Below are positions 18,493 to 29,200 of a stretch of 64,000 bases of DNA, in pieces. The position numbers and the translations under genes were made by a program. The stretch comes from Corynebacterium jeikeium. GTDB taxonomy: Bacteria; Actinomycetota; Actinomycetes; Mycobacteriales; Mycobacteriaceae. The notes beneath the pieces are model-generated. The model saw nothing but the letters and a program-made list of their open reading frames with translations, was not told the DNA's origin and ran no database searches. The stretch is from contig NZ_JFCQ01000001.1 in NCBI RefSeq assembly GCF_000738265.1, forward strand, positions 124,001 to 188,000. Reading direction: 5' to 3'. The stretch's first letter is position 1. Every line of letters starts with the position of its first letter.

Positions 18493-20700
18493 TTAGTGGC
18501 GGCCGCCTCGATGCCCGCGGTCACCCTTAAAACCATGTCCGCCGCGACCACCGCGGCCATTACGGTCATCGCGACCACCTCGATCGCGACCACCGCGGCC
18601 ATTCCAATTACCACGGTCGTCCCGGCGGTCGAACCCGCGACCGCCGCGGTCCCGTCCTCCGCGGTCGCCGCGGCCACCGTGATCACGGTCGCCACGTCCG
18701 CCACGATCATATCCACGCCCACCGCGGTCGCCACGATCCCGATTGCCGAAGTCATTGCGGTGCTGGCGCTTATGGCTGCCCGGACGGCCAGACGGCGCAC
18801 CCGGATCCGGTTCGATATTGATCAACTGGCCGGACACGCGGGTCTGATCCAGCGCGTGGAAGACCTCCATCGGCAGATCCACCGGAAGCTCCACCAGGGA
18901 GTGCTCCGCGAAAATGCTGATACGACCGAAGTCGCGGGAGTTCATACCGCCCTCGTTGGCCAAAGCACCCACGATGGCACCCGGGCGGACTCGCTGACGG
19001 TGCCCCACCGACAGACGGTACACGGCAAATTCCTTGCCACTGCGGTCCGTGATGCGCGGAGCTTCCTTGTTGAAGCGCTCGTCGATCGGCCTGTAGGCTC
19101 CGCCGCCGTTGCGGGAATCGTCGCCATAGCGGTCCTCCCGGCGGCGCCGCGGGCGCTCCTCCTTCGGCTTCTCCTTCATCAGGAAGTCCTCGCCCGCCTG
19201 CAGCTGGGCGGCCAGAGCTGCGGCGATATCCGCAAGCTCCACCTCGTTGGACTCCGCGTATTCCTTCACCAGGTCGCGGAAGATGCCGATCTGCGGATCT
19301 GCCAGAGACTCGGTCAAGCTGTCGCGGAACTTCTCCTTGCGAGCCTCGTTCACCGCGTCCACCGTGGGCAGCTCAATCTCATTCAACCGAGACTTAGTTG
19401 CCCTTTCGATTGCTTTCAGTAGGCGGCGTTCACGGGGCGTCACAAACAAAATAGCGCGACCCTTGCGACCTGCACGGCCCGTGCGACCAATGCGGTGCAC
19501 ATAGGACTCAGTGTCGTGCGGAATGTCGTAGTTGAACACGTGCGTGATGCGATCGACATCCAGGCCGCGGGCAGCAACATCGGTGGCCACGAGGATATCC
19601 AAGCGGCCGTCCTTCAGCTGGTCCACAGTGCGTTCACGCAGGTTCTGCGGGATATCGCCATTGATGGCAGCCGCGTTGAAACCGCGGGCGCGCAGGCGCT
19701 CGGCCAGCTCCTCGGTCTCGTTCTTCGTACGCACGAACATGATCATGGCCTCGAACTCAGTGACCTCGAGTATGCGGGTCAGTGCATCCAGCTTGTCGCG
19801 GTGGCTGACCAACAGGTAATCCTGCTCGATGTTTTCGCTAGTCCGCTGAGTAGCCTTGACCGTGATTTCCTGCGGATCATTCAGGTACTGCTTCGATAGG
19901 CGGCGAATGCCGGAGGGCATCGTCGCAGAGAACAGCGCAACCTGCTTGTCGCTGGGCGTATCCTCCAGGATGCGCTCGACATCCTCCTGGAAGCCCATGT
20001 TCAGCATCTCGTCGGCTTCGTCGAGCACCATGAAACGCAGCTCGGAGATATCCAGGCTGCCCTTTTCCAGGTGATCAATCACACGGCCGGGGGTACCAAC
20101 CACAATGTGCGCGCCACGGCGCAGGCCGGACAGCTGCACGCCATAAGCCTGGCCGCCGTAGATCGGCAGCACGTGAATGCCACCCAGGTGCTCGGCGAAA
20201 GACTGGAAGCTCTCGGCAACCTGCAGCGCAAGCTCGCGCGTCGGCGCCAATACAAGCGCTTGGGGGTGACGCTTCGACACGTCAATGCGGGACAGAATCG
20301 GCAGCGCAAATGCTGCCGTCTTACCGGTACCGGTCTGAGCGAGGCCGACCACGTCGTGGCCTTCCATCAGCACCGGAATGGTCTCTGCCTGAATCGGGGA
20401 TGGTACTTCGAAACCGACCTTCTTGACCGCAGCTAGAACGTTGTCTGGTAGTCCTAGGCCGTCAAAAGAGGGTCGCTCGTCGCCCTTGTCTGGGGTCTTG
20501 TCCGGGTCGTTATCTGGAACTTTCGCTTCGGCGTTCTCAGACTCTACTGCCTCATTGGTCACACTCTGTGACTCTTGCTCTTCTACGGCAGAATCCTGCG
20601 AAGAATTCTCCGTGATGTCACCCTGCAGTTCACTCTGAGATACCACCTCGTCATTGGCCGGCTGGTTTACGTCGCCGGTGACGTTTTCAGTATCACTCAT
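18493..20700 (-). CDS. deaD: DEAD-box ATP-dependent RNA helicase
   Basis: The 735-residue protein contains AQTGTGKTAAF (motif I), PTRELALQV (Ia), GTPGRVIDH, VLDEADEML (II), FSATMP (III) and HRIGRTGRAGRKG (VI). An acidic Glu/Asp/Asn-rich N-terminal tail of about 75 residues precedes the core. A DbpA-like RNA-binding domain (about 555-640) follows, and the last 95 residues are an RGG/RDRGG-repeat tail that should bind RNA non-specifically. This is the CsdA/DeaD/RhlE architecture, which supports ribosome assembly and RNA turnover. The gene is monocistronic with its own terminator. The symbol is by architecture; cshA would be equally acceptable. Confidence 0.92.
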   Translation of the reverse strand: MSDTENVTGDVNQPANDEVVSQSELQGDITENSSQDSAVEEQESQSVTNEAVESENAEAKVPDNDPDKTPDKGDERPSFDGLGLPDNVLAAVKKVGFEVPSPIQAETIPVLMEGHDVVGLAQTGTGKTAAFALPILSRIDVSKRHPQALVLAPTRELALQVAESFQSFAEHLGGIHVLPIYGGQAYGVQLSGLRRGAHIVVGTPGRVIDHLEKGSLDISELRFMVLDEADEMLNMGFQEDVERILEDTPSDKQVALFSATMPSGIRRLSKQYLNDPQEITVKATQRTSENIEQDYLLVSHRDKLDALTRILEVTEFEAMIMFVRTKNETEELAERLRARGFNAAAINGDIPQNLRERTVDQLKDGRLDILVATDVAARGLDVDRITHVFNYDIPHDTESYVHRIGRTGRAGRKGRAILFVTPRERRLLKAIERATKSRLNEIELPTVDAVNEARKEKFRDSLTESLADPQIGIFRDLVKEYAESNEVELADIAAALAAQLQAGEDFLMKEKPKEERPRRRREDRYGDDSRNGGGAYRPIDERFNKEAPRITDRSGKEFAVYRLSVGHRQRVRPGAIVGALANEGGMNSRDFGRISIFAEHSLVELPVDLPMEVFHALDQTRVSGQLINIEPDPGAPSGRPGSHKRQHRNDFGNRDRGDRGGRGYDRGGRGDRDHGGRGDRGGRDRGGRGFDRRDDRGNWNGRGGRDRGGRDDRNGRGGRGGHGFKGDRGHRGGRH

Positions 20701-20747
20701 CGTTGCCCAAGCCTACGCGCACTGGAAGGATAAAGCGATTTACAGAC

Positions 20748-22106
20748 CTAGAGGCCTAACTGCTTGATCACATGGTTGGCTGCGCGCTGTCCACTTCGGA
20801 GTACCCCGTCGATACTCGGCGTCGCGTGCTGGGCGCCTGCCAGGGCGATGCGACTGCCTTGAAGTTCCCGCTCCCCGATCTTCTTGCCTATGCGCTGCAG
20901 GCTCTTGGGGAGGATAAGCGGGATGGCGTCAATAAACTTTTGCTCCGCCACCAGCTCCCAACCGGAAGGATCAACACCGAACAGGGTGCCCAGACCGCGC
21001 TGCATTTCATCGACGTTCGGCCCGTCCGCAGGGTTAGCTCCGCGCGGGTGCACGTGGTTGCAGGCCACCAGGTGCTTGCCCGGCGCATAGCTCGGCGCAG
21101 CGGCTGTCACTTCCGTGGCGGAGGTAATGGGGGTGCTGCGGGTGCCGTCGACGGCGAACAATGCCTCGTCGGCCACTGGCTCATCAGAGACGAACCACCA
21201 GGAAGACACGCTGGCCGTAGGTACCTCGGGTGAGCCCAACAGCTTCGTTTCCTGCTTCGGGCCGACGGCAACGATGACGTGGGAAAAATGCTCGGTGCTG
21301 CCAGACCCCTTGTCGGTACCTTCACCCTCCGCGCCAACTGTCACGCGCACGCCATCGCCGTCCTCTACGATCCGCACGATCGGTGAATTCAGCCGGTAGT
21401 CCACACCGGGCACGCGCGCCAGCATCGTCACCAGGTCCCCCATGCCGTTTTCCAGCACAGCCAAGTTGCCTCGCAGCAGGGTACCGACCATCCACTTGGC
21501 AAAGATCGCCGAAGACTCACCCTCCGCATCGAAGAGAAACGCGCGCAGCAGCGGATCGATCGCCACCGCGCGGGTGCGCCGGTGCACGCCACGCTGGTCG
21601 AGCGACTCGCAGACCTTCACGTCCTCGTCCATGTGCCGTTGCTTGATCGTCCGCAGCTCCAGGCTGGAGCGGTGGGACAGTTCAGACCTTAGCCATTTAC
21701 GCAGGGCAATAAGGTCGCGGAAGGATAGTGCACTGCGCGCCTTGGATCGCATCAGGCGGGGAATCAGGTGCGGTGCGCGGATCGGGTCACAGACAAGCGC
21801 CAACCCGTCATCTGTGAGTGTCTGGATCGCAGGCTGGAAATAGCGAATCCCCAGGGCAGAGTACTCGCCTGGCTGCAGCAGTTCCTTCACCGCCGGGTAC
21901 CAGGAGTTAAATGTCTGCAGCCCATGATCGACAGTGATGCCGTCAATCTTCTCCGAGCGGACCCGCCCGCCCAGCTGGTCACTTGCCTCAAAGACAGTGC
22001 AGGTCACACCACTTTTACGCAAAGTACGAGCGGCAGCCAGACCAGCCAGCCCGCCACCGACGATGGCTACATTCTGCGTGTTGCCACCTACCGTGCCCTG
22101 TGCCAT
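20748..22106 (-). CDS. FAD-dependent amine oxidase/desaturase-like oxidoreductase
   Basis: This flavoprotein of about 452 residues has the dinucleotide-binding motif VAIVGGGLAGLAAARTLR at the N-terminus, followed by the Glu-containing VFEASDQLGGRVRSE and DHGLQTFN, typical of the flavin amine oxidase/phytoene desaturase superfamily. The C-terminal FAD motif is GSRIALAGAQHATPSIDG. The substrate cannot be inferred. I chose the ATG at 22104-22106, which has TTGGGAG nine bases upstream; a TTG five codons earlier (22121) is an alternative. No carotenoid gene is adjacent. Confidence 0.82.
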   Translation of the reverse strand: MAQGTVGGNTQNVAIVGGGLAGLAAARTLRKSGVTCTVFEASDQLGGRVRSEKIDGITVDHGLQTFNSWYPAVKELLQPGEYSALGIRYFQPAIQTLTDDGLALVCDPIRAPHLIPRLMRSKARSALSFRDLIALRKWLRSELSHRSSLELRTIKQRHMDEDVKVCESLDQRGVHRRTRAVAIDPLLRAFLFDAEGESSAIFAKWMVGTLLRGNLAVLENGMGDLVTMLARVPGVDYRLNSPIVRIVEDGDGVRVTVGAEGEGTDKGSGSTEHFSHVIVAVGPKQETKLLGSPEVPTASVSSWWFVSDEPVADEALFAVDGTRSTPITSATEVTAAAPSYAPGKHLVACNHVHPRGANPADGPNVDEMQRGLGTLFGVDPSGWELVAEQKFIDAIPLILPKSLQRIGKKIGERELQGSRIALAGAQHATPSIDGVLRSGQRAANHVIKQLGL

Positions 22107-22363
22107 ATTCGTCGCTCCCAAAACTGTCGCTCGACTGTCTGCCCACGTTTTCTTCGCCCCATGCTATCGCACCGGGCGCCGCGTTCGGTCGTTCAAACCA
22201 TCTTCCCTTATTCGATTGTTTGTTCTATTATTTTTTCTTAGTGACGCCACCTTGTCCGCCCCCTCCCCTAGTGTTCGCCCTTGAACGCAAGCCACTGCCG
22301 ACGGATCTCCACCGTGGAGCCCCGGCACAACACAAGCCTGAAGCAAAGGAAGTGAACAGCACC

Positions 22364-22852
22364 ATGAATTCCCGCATCACCACGTCGCGCACCATCAACG
22401 CCTCCACTGCGGTACGCCGTTTTGGCTTGGGCGAACCTCACCGTACTGCGCAGGAAGCCCGCGCAATCCTGCGCCATCCACGCAGCTTGATTCGCATTAC
22501 ACCCGGCTGGCGGGCACCCAGCTTCTACGTTGGAGCGGGCGAATCCACCGCGGTGGTACACATTTCCCGGCGCCGCATGTCGCCCCTGATGTGGCGCAGG
22601 CTCTCCCAGAGCTCAGCACCCACTGGGCAAGAACTTTTCCTGGTCACGGCATCCGTGGAAGGCCCCCGCTGGATGACCCACAGTTCGGCACGGCTATTGG
22701 AGTTGATCCTTGGGCAGGCGTGGACCGTAAAGGAGGACCCGCAGGAATTCAGGGATAACGACCACCAGCGGCAGGTGCGCCTGACGTGGCATGCACTGAT
22801 GACTAAGGAGGATCTGCGGGCGGGCGATAGCTCGACTCCGCAGGTGGCCTAG
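22364..22852 (+). CDS. Conserved corynebacterial protein of unknown function
   Basis: This basic 162-residue protein starts MNSRITTSRTINAST, with AAGGAAG about 12 bases upstream. The frame is open to position 21983, but that part overlaps the divergent oxidoreductase gene and looks like shadow coding. It has no signal peptide or membrane helix. Arg-rich stretches (HISRRRMSPLMWRRL) alternate with short strands, and I do not recognise a domain. Its stop codon and the stop of the next, convergent gene are both supplied by the palindrome CTAG at 22849-22852. Confidence 0.6.
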   Translation: MNSRITTSRTINASTAVRRFGLGEPHRTAQEARAILRHPRSLIRITPGWRAPSFYVGAGESTAVVHISRRRMSPLMWRRLSQSSAPTGQELFLVTASVEGPRWMTHSSARLLELILGQAWTVKEDPQEFRDNDHQRQVRLTWHALMTKEDLRAGDSSTPQVA

Positions 22853-23640
22853 TCCTCGTCCTCCTCTTCGTCAAAGTCTTCTCCGTCAAAGTCTTCATCG
22901 TCGAAGTCTTCATCGTCGAACGGGTAGTCCTCCAGTGGAACGAGCAGCTCCTCCCACTCGGTGGCCTGCACCTGCGCTACCGCCAGGGCGTTAAAGAGCT
23001 GGTCGAAATCCTTGAAGGTGCCGAGTTCCAGAGTTTCCTGGGTCATCTCGGCGGCGTCCTCCAGCACGTTCTGGTACATCATTTCGCGCTCGAAGTCCGT
23101 CAGCGTCTCATCCGCTTCCAGTTCCGCTACAGCCTGGTCGATCAGCTCGTCGTAGTCCTCACCGAAGGTAACGAAGGTCACGGTAGCCTCGGGCTCATCG
23201 GAACCCGATCCCAGCAGCACGGTGATCATGGAGTCGGTTCCGACCTCCGCACGCACCAGCATCGGTTCAATCAGATCCTGCTCGAACTCCAGGTCAGAGA
23301 TACGATCGTCGGTGCCCTCCAGCAGGTCGTGCAAAACGGTAATGCTCTGATCGGTAGCGATGTACCGGGCAACCTCCGCTACCGCAGCCTCCACAGAGAA
23401 GACCACGCCGACCAGGGTGGCCTCAAACTCCTCAATCCCCTCTTCCTCGTCTAGCTCCCCCTTAGCCAGGAAGACATTGGCCGAATCAATGCCTGCCGTC
23501 GTACCGGTCTGCTCGATCTGCTGGAACTGGATCTCCAGCTCCGGGGCGATCGGCACAAACAGCATTCCATCATTTACGCGAGACTCAATCCCCTCAGTGT
23601 CCAGCGCTTTCGCAATGTCCTCGTAGAAACCCACAGCCAA
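22849..23640 (-). CDS. Very acidic protein of unknown function
   Basis: The 263-residue protein is strongly acidic, and its last 25 residues are an Asp/Glu/Phe tail made of DDEDF repeats. The N-terminal third resembles a bacterial sensory/YbjN-like fold (short alternating strands and helices with VPIAPELEIQFQQIEQTG), but I cannot name the family with confidence. The start is TTG at 23638-23640 or GTG at 23632-23634; AGGAG lies 3 or 9 bases upstream, so the GTG has the better spacing. Its promoter region contains tandem 9-bp repeats. It ends convergently within CTAG. Confidence 0.65.
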   Translation of the reverse strand: MAVGFYEDIAKALDTEGIESRVNDGMLFVPIAPELEIQFQQIEQTGTTAGIDSANVFLAKGELDEEEGIEEFEATLVGVVFSVEAAVAEVARYIATDQSITVLHDLLEGTDDRISDLEFEQDLIEPMLVRAEVGTDSMITVLLGSGSDEPEATVTFVTFGEDYDELIDQAVAELEADETLTDFEREMMYQNVLEDAAEMTQETLELGTFKDFDQLFNALAVAQVQATEWEELLVPLEDYPFDDEDFDDEDFDGEDFDEEEDED

Positions 23641-23649
23641 TGTCTCCTA

Positions 23650-23673
23650 GTGTTTGAGGTGTTTGAGGTGTTT
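23650..23673 (+). repeat. Tandem 9-bp repeat upstream of the acidic protein gene
   Basis: GTGTTTGAG occurs twice in tandem and is followed by GTGTTT, 10-33 bp upstream of the acidic protein start on the opposite strand. It covers the leader or core promoter region. Confidence 0.55.
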
Positions 23674-23774
23674 TTTCGCCCCGGCCACAACGTGTAATCC
23701 GTGACTTGGCCACCATAGTAACCCGATCTACACCAAAGCGTCCCCACACAAAACGACTTTCTTTACACCCCTGC

Positions 23775-25289
23775 TTATCGTCCCGGTCTGGGCATCGCCA
23801 CAGAGCTTTCATCCCCGTTCCAGCCCCGCATATCGAATTCCTCCCACACACGCCGGAACGGCGCCCGCGGATCCTCCTCCATGCGGGTCTCCCGCTCGAA
23901 AATCTGCGTGGCACGGTACATCGCGGTGTAGGGCTCCCACCCAGGGTGTGCGTCCCAGATGAAGCTCTTCCAGGATCGTTGCATGTGTTCGGACACCACG
24001 GCCAGCTCATCGCCCAACACGAAGCTGGCTTTCGAGGATTTGGCGTCACCAAAAAGGGCCGACAGCTCCATCGAGTGCATCGCTCCCACACCAAGGCGGC
24101 GCAACATCGTGGGCGCGTAGTCAAAGCGATACATCCACACGGGCGCCCCGGCCGCCTGGTGCAACTCGGCCAGCCGTACGGATTGAGCCCAAAACACAGC
24201 GTCCGTCAGCATCTGCGCGAACACGCCACGGCGTCCAATATCTCCGTAGGCAGCCTCGATGTCCTCGGCTAACGCCGGGTCGTGGGCGCGCAGCATTTCG
24301 CGGGCAGTCCTCAGCCGCGCGGACTTAGAGAAGAACAGAATCTGCGCCGCCGACAGCTCGTCGTTGTTCGTACCAATGAGCAGCGGAATGCGCTGCTGCA
24401 GTGATTGTTCGAACACGTCCAGCGGGTGCTGCGACAACAACTCGCCGTCGATAGCAATACCAAAAGCCGCGTTCAGCTGCCGCAAACCGCGCCCTTTCCA
24501 CAGCATCTGCTGCCCGGCGCGAACGACATCCGCAAAGGGCAAGGCACGCAGCTCGGCGATGGAGGTCGTGCGCGGCACCAGTCCGGAATATTGAGCCAGC
24601 TTCCGCGCCCACAGGTTCGACTGCGCGTTCGTGTGCACGCTCATGACTGGCGCGGACTGCAGGATTACCCGATGGAACAGCCCTCGCGCCGCGGGCATTG
24701 CCATGAGGGCCGCTGCAGACGTGCCTCCAGCGGACTCGCCCATCAACACCACGTTGTTCGGGTCGCCGCCAAAACTCTCGATGTTGCGTTGCACCCATTG
24801 CAGCGCCAGGATCTGGTCGCGGGTTGCGGGGTTGGCCTCGCAATCGTGGGCGTCCGGCACCTCCAGCGAACTCAAGTCCACATACCCCAGGGCTCCCAGG
24901 CGAAAGTTCAGGGCAACGTAAACCACGTCTAGCTCTTTGGCGAAGTTACGGCCACGCAGTACCGCTGTGTGCGACGCACCGGCGAAGAACCCGCCGCCGT
25001 GGAGGAATACCACGACCGGCAACTTGTCTTCCGTATCCGGCCGGACGATGTCCAGATTCAGGCAATCCTCGTCGCCGATGACCTCGTCTTTCCAGTTGTA
25101 AGCCGTCTGGGGAGCAACATTTCCGTACTCATCCGCAGGCCACTCCCCTTCCCAATGCACAGGGCGTGGTGCCTTCCAGCGCTCCGCCACGCCGAAGGGG
25201 ATGCCCCGCCACGTCCGCACCCCATCGATCCGCACGCCGTGCACGGTGCCGCCAGAGGTTTCTATTCGCGTGGCGCCTGTAGTCGTCAT
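23775..25289 (-). CDS. Type B carboxylesterase
   Basis: This serine esterase has about 504 residues. The oxyanion-hole motif is FLHGGGFFAG, the nucleophile elbow is LMGESAGGTSA, and GTNNDE and the SALFG region (near GAMHSMELSALFG) carry the acid and His parts of the triad. No signal peptide is visible, so it is cytoplasmic. I chose ATG 25287-25289 (MTTTGATRIETSGG) as the start because the strand pattern of the family begins there; the frame opens 21 codons earlier. The substrate is unknown; lipid and xenobiotic ester hydrolysis are both plausible. Confidence 0.87.
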   Translation of the reverse strand: MTTTGATRIETSGGTVHGVRIDGVRTWRGIPFGVAERWKAPRPVHWEGEWPADEYGNVAPQTAYNWKDEVIGDEDCLNLDIVRPDTEDKLPVVVFLHGGGFFAGASHTAVLRGRNFAKELDVVYVALNFRLGALGYVDLSSLEVPDAHDCEANPATRDQILALQWVQRNIESFGGDPNNVVLMGESAGGTSAAALMAMPAARGLFHRVILQSAPVMSVHTNAQSNLWARKLAQYSGLVPRTTSIAELRALPFADVVRAGQQMLWKGRGLRQLNAAFGIAIDGELLSQHPLDVFEQSLQQRIPLLIGTNNDELSAAQILFFSKSARLRTAREMLRAHDPALAEDIEAAYGDIGRRGVFAQMLTDAVFWAQSVRLAELHQAAGAPVWMYRFDYAPTMLRRLGVGAMHSMELSALFGDAKSSKASFVLGDELAVVSEHMQRSWKSFIWDAHPGWEPYTAMYRATQIFERETRMEEDPRAPFRRVWEEFDMRGWNGDESSVAMPRPGR

Positions 25290-25376
25290 CTGTATTACTT
25301 TTGTCTTGCTTTCATCAAAGGTGTCCCACCATCCTATGCCGACTACTGCCAAAGTTTTGCCCTACTCTTGGGAAAC

Positions 25377-26144
25377 ATGGGTATTTTCAATTTCGGCAAG
25401 TCCGGCCATGCGCGCGACGAAGCCGCAGCTACTGCGGATCTGATTCACCAAGCTCAGCGCGCCCCCTATCCTTCGGGGCCGATCGCTCGCCGATTCTTCG
25501 GCGCGATCGATCGGACAGTGTCCGTCCAGGAACCGCTGATCCGTTCCTACGTCGCCAACATCGAAAAGAGGCACGGCGACGCCAGCCTGCAGCGCAAACA
25601 GGAAGTTCTAGACACGCACTTTAAGAACCTGGCCACGGGTTCCGGCGCGGGAACCGGCGGCGTGGCAGCCGTGCCGGGAGTGGGCACGTTGCTTTCACTT
25701 GCTGGCATTACCGCGGAATCCGCGCTGCTGGTCGAGGTATGCGCACTGTACGCTCTGGCCTCCGCGGAGCTGCATGGCATTGATATCTCAAAGGAAGAAA
25801 CCCGCCGTGCTGTCGTCTACCTGGCTATCTCTGGAGCTACGGCCAAAGAACTGGTGCAGGCAATCGCCGAGGACAACACGTTCAGTTCCCTGAAGGCTGC
25901 GAACAACCTGCGCGGTACGCGGAAGCTGCGGGATACCAGCTCTGTGGAGCTCAAACAGGCCAACAATGTTCTGGGACGTTTCGCATTCCGCCAGGTCCGC
26001 AAGCGTTTCGACGGGGCGATGTTTAAGAAGGTTCTGCCGTTCGGCGTCGGCGCCTACCTAGGCGCTAAAGCCAACCGCAAGATCGCGGAACACATGATCG
26101 ACAACGTGCATGTCTTCATCCGCGAGGCTGACAAGATCTTCTAG
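25377..26144 (+). CDS. EcsC-like/unknown protein
   Basis: The 255-residue protein has a Gly/Ala-rich hydrophobic core, GSGAGTGGVAAVPGVGTLLSLAG followed by helix AESALLVEVCALYALAS (about 88-127), and a basic C-terminal half with GVGAYLGAKANRKIAEHM. This pattern resembles EcsC/DUF697-type proteins that associate with membranes; the assignment is tentative. The ATG gives MGIFNFGKSG; a longer open frame upstream overlaps the divergent esterase gene and is unlikely to be translated. It lies 94 bp before the ABC exporter gene on the same strand. Confidence 0.6.
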   Translation: MGIFNFGKSGHARDEAAATADLIHQAQRAPYPSGPIARRFFGAIDRTVSVQEPLIRSYVANIEKRHGDASLQRKQEVLDTHFKNLATGSGAGTGGVAAVPGVGTLLSLAGITAESALLVEVCALYALASAELHGIDISKEETRRAVVYLAISGATAKELVQAIAEDNTFSSLKAANNLRGTRKLRDTSSVELKQANNVLGRFAFRQVRKRFDGAMFKKVLPFGVGAYLGAKANRKIAEHMIDNVHVFIREADKIF

Positions 26145-26202
26145 TTCTCGGCCAGCTCTCGGCTAACTCTCATCCAGCCCCAGGAAGCCGCTGTTCGACG
26201 GT

Positions 26203-29200
26203 ATGGGGTGGTCCGCGCCTCGCGTTAGAATCATCGGCGTGTTCCGAGTCATCCAAGAAGCCGCCCGACACCATCGATGGTTGTTCATTTCCGTCGTCGT
26301 GTTTTCGGTGCTGCTTCCTGCCATCGAGCTGCTTTTGCCACTCCTGGCGGGTGCCTCTGTGGATGGCAGCCGGCGCGCTATTGGGCTCCTGGTGGCCGCT
26401 GCCTGTGCGCGTTTTGTCGTGCAGTCGCTGCGTCGGTTCCTCGCCGGTACGTTCAGTGTGCGCACCCAGCACAGCCTGCGCACTCGGATGTTCCGCGCGA
26501 TCCAATCCGTCGATGCGCAGCAGGGGCGAGCTTTCGGCACTGGCCAGGTCATTTCGCGCACCATCACCGATCTGACGAAGGTGCAGGGCACGGTAGCGAT
26601 GTTGCCGTTGATGGCGACCAGCATGTTGGAGCTCGTTCTGATCTTCGCCGTGGTTCTCTGGATCTCCCCTCCCATCGCAGGCATTGTGGCGGTGCAGATT
26701 CCCCTGCTCTTCGCGGTGGCTTATGCCTCCCGCACGCGTCTGTACGAGCCGTCGTTGGCGTCGCAGAAGCAGGCCGCGGTGATCGCCGAGCAGGTCGACC
26801 GCACGGTCTCTGGGGTCCAGGTAGTCAAGAGCTTCGCCCAGGAGCCCCGGGAGGTCGCCCGCTACAGGCGGGAATCGGCGAGGCACTACGGCATCAACAT
26901 GCGCGTCGCAAAACTGAGTGCCCTCTTCCAGCCAGCTCTATCCGCCCTCCCAAACGTTGCTCTGGTCGCCGCAATCGGGCTGGGCGGATGGTTGGCGATG
27001 CGCGGCACGATCAGTGTGGGGGATTTCCTGGCTGTCTCCACGTACATCACAATGATCGCGCGCCTTGCCCGAATGGCAGCGGGGATGCTGGTCAATGTGC
27101 ACGTCACCGAACCGTGTGCGGATCGGATTTTTGAAATTATTGACGCCCCGCCCCGCCCCACCGGCACCACGTCTGTGCGCGGCCCGATGGGGTTCTCGGG
27201 GTTCGTCCCCATCTCGCCGGGAAACACCCCAGTAAGGCTGGACATTTCCCCCGGCAGCACCGTCATCGTGGAAGGACCGGTGGCCTCGGGGAAGACGCGC
27301 CTGGCGCATGCTCTAGCCGGTTTGAACAGCGTGGATGCGCAGGATATCGAAGTCACCGACGGGGAGTCGGCAGAGTCGGGACGATCTGCACAGTCGATTC
27401 CGCTGCTGGAGATTCGGGAAGCCTACCGGCCCGCACTGGTGATGGATGAGGCCTTCCTCTATTCCGGCACGATCCGGGAAAACATCTTGCTCGGTCATTC
27501 GGCCACGGATCAGGAGGTGTGGGAAGCAGCGCGCCTGGCCTGCGCCGATACTTTCATCAGGGACGCTGGCGGGCTGGACACAATCGTCGGCGAGCGCGGA
27601 ATCACCCTGTCCGGAGGGCAGCGCCAGCGCATCGCCATCGCCCGCATGCTGCTGCGTAAACCACACACGATCATTTTCGATGACGCTACCTCGGCCATCG
27701 ACCAGGCCACCGAGGCGACAATCCTAGCTAACCTGCGCGCCACCATTTCCCGTCCCACCGTGGTTTACATCAGCCATCGAGCCGACGGGGGCTTCCGCAA
27801 TCCGGACCAGGTAATCACTCTGCCCTCGGCGCGTCCCAACCCCGAAAACGACACAGTTAGCGAGCAGCCATCTGAGAATTCTGCAGAGAATTCGGCCGAG
27901 AAGCTCGCAGAATATCCGCCCGCCGAACCGCACATCGCGGATCTTTCCCTGCCGTCCGGCGGCGATGGTTTCCGCCTGCGCACCCTGTTCGGCATGGTGC
28001 CGGGTCTGATTGCGGCAGTTGTGGCGACCCTGCTGCTGTCCTCGGCCGCGGACATCGCCCTCCCCACCTTTATCCGCCACGCCATCGACCACGGAGTTGC
28101 GGCCAACGATATGCAGGCGCTCTGGATTACCTGTGGGGTCGCATTGATAGTAGTCGCAGCTTCCTGGGCGGCGCAGATCGCCAACACCATCCTCACCACC
28201 CTCACCGGCGAGAAGCTGATCTTTGCACTGCGCAACAGACTCTTTAGGCACATCACCGACATGGATCTGCTGTGGTTTCACCGCCAAGCCAGCGGCAGAA
28301 TCATGACTCGTCTGACGACCGACATCGATTCGCTGTCCAACTTCCTGCAAACGGGTCTATCGCAGACGATCGTGTCCGCCTCCCTGGCACTGGGTATCGT
28401 CGGCATGCTGCTGGCCACCGACCTAACTTTGGCCGGAATAGTGGCACTGTTCTTGCCCGTCATCGTGGTCGCCACAGTCGTCTTCCGTATCATTTCCCGC
28501 CGCCTGTACAGCCGGGCACGCAACCAGGTCAGCCAGGTTAATGCAACGTTCCAAGAAGCCCTCATGGGGCTCAGTACCGGCCAGGCCTACAACTACGGAT
28601 CCACTTTGCAGGGTCGACTGGATGAGGAATCCAGGCAATACCTCCGTCTGCGCACCTACTCGCAGACTGCCGTCAGCCTCTACTTCCCCGGCATCAATCT
28701 GTTGACTCAGCTGGCGCAGGCCGCGGTTCTCAGCGCCGGTGGAACCCTCGTTGCACAGGGACAGACCACCGAGGGCGCACTGGTGGCCTTCAGCCTGTAC
28801 CTCACCATGCTCTTCGGGCCGATCCAGCAACTTTCCCAGGTATTCGACCAGTTCCAGCAGGCCAGCGTAAGTGTCTCGCGTATCCGGGAACTCCTCAACG
28901 AGCAACCAGCAATCACCGCACCCGCGAACCCAACTACGCCCGAGTTGTCGGCAGGCCCGGCGATCCGGTGTGAGGGCGTCATGTACAAGTACGGCGATGG
29001 CGAACCCACCGTGCAGATCAACCACACCTTCCGCGGCACCACGGCCGTGGTCGGCGCAACCGGGGCGGGCAAGACCACGCTGCTGCGATTGATCAACCGA
29101 TTCGTGGAACCGACGGAAGGGGCGATCCTGGCCGACGGGGTGGATATCCGAAACTTCGACGTGCGCGACTGGCGACGTTGCATCGGCACTGTGCCCCAGG

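Noticed and set aside
18490..19422. Plus-strand 310-codon frame in the helicase 3' end
   Set aside because: It is the antisense of the RGG-repeat tail of the DEAD-box helicase and is therefore low complexity (Ala/Thr/Ile).
23594..24124. Possible frameshift in the carboxylesterase 3' end
   Set aside because: The main frame keeps family motifs to its stop codon at 23775, so the alternative frame is only a shadow.
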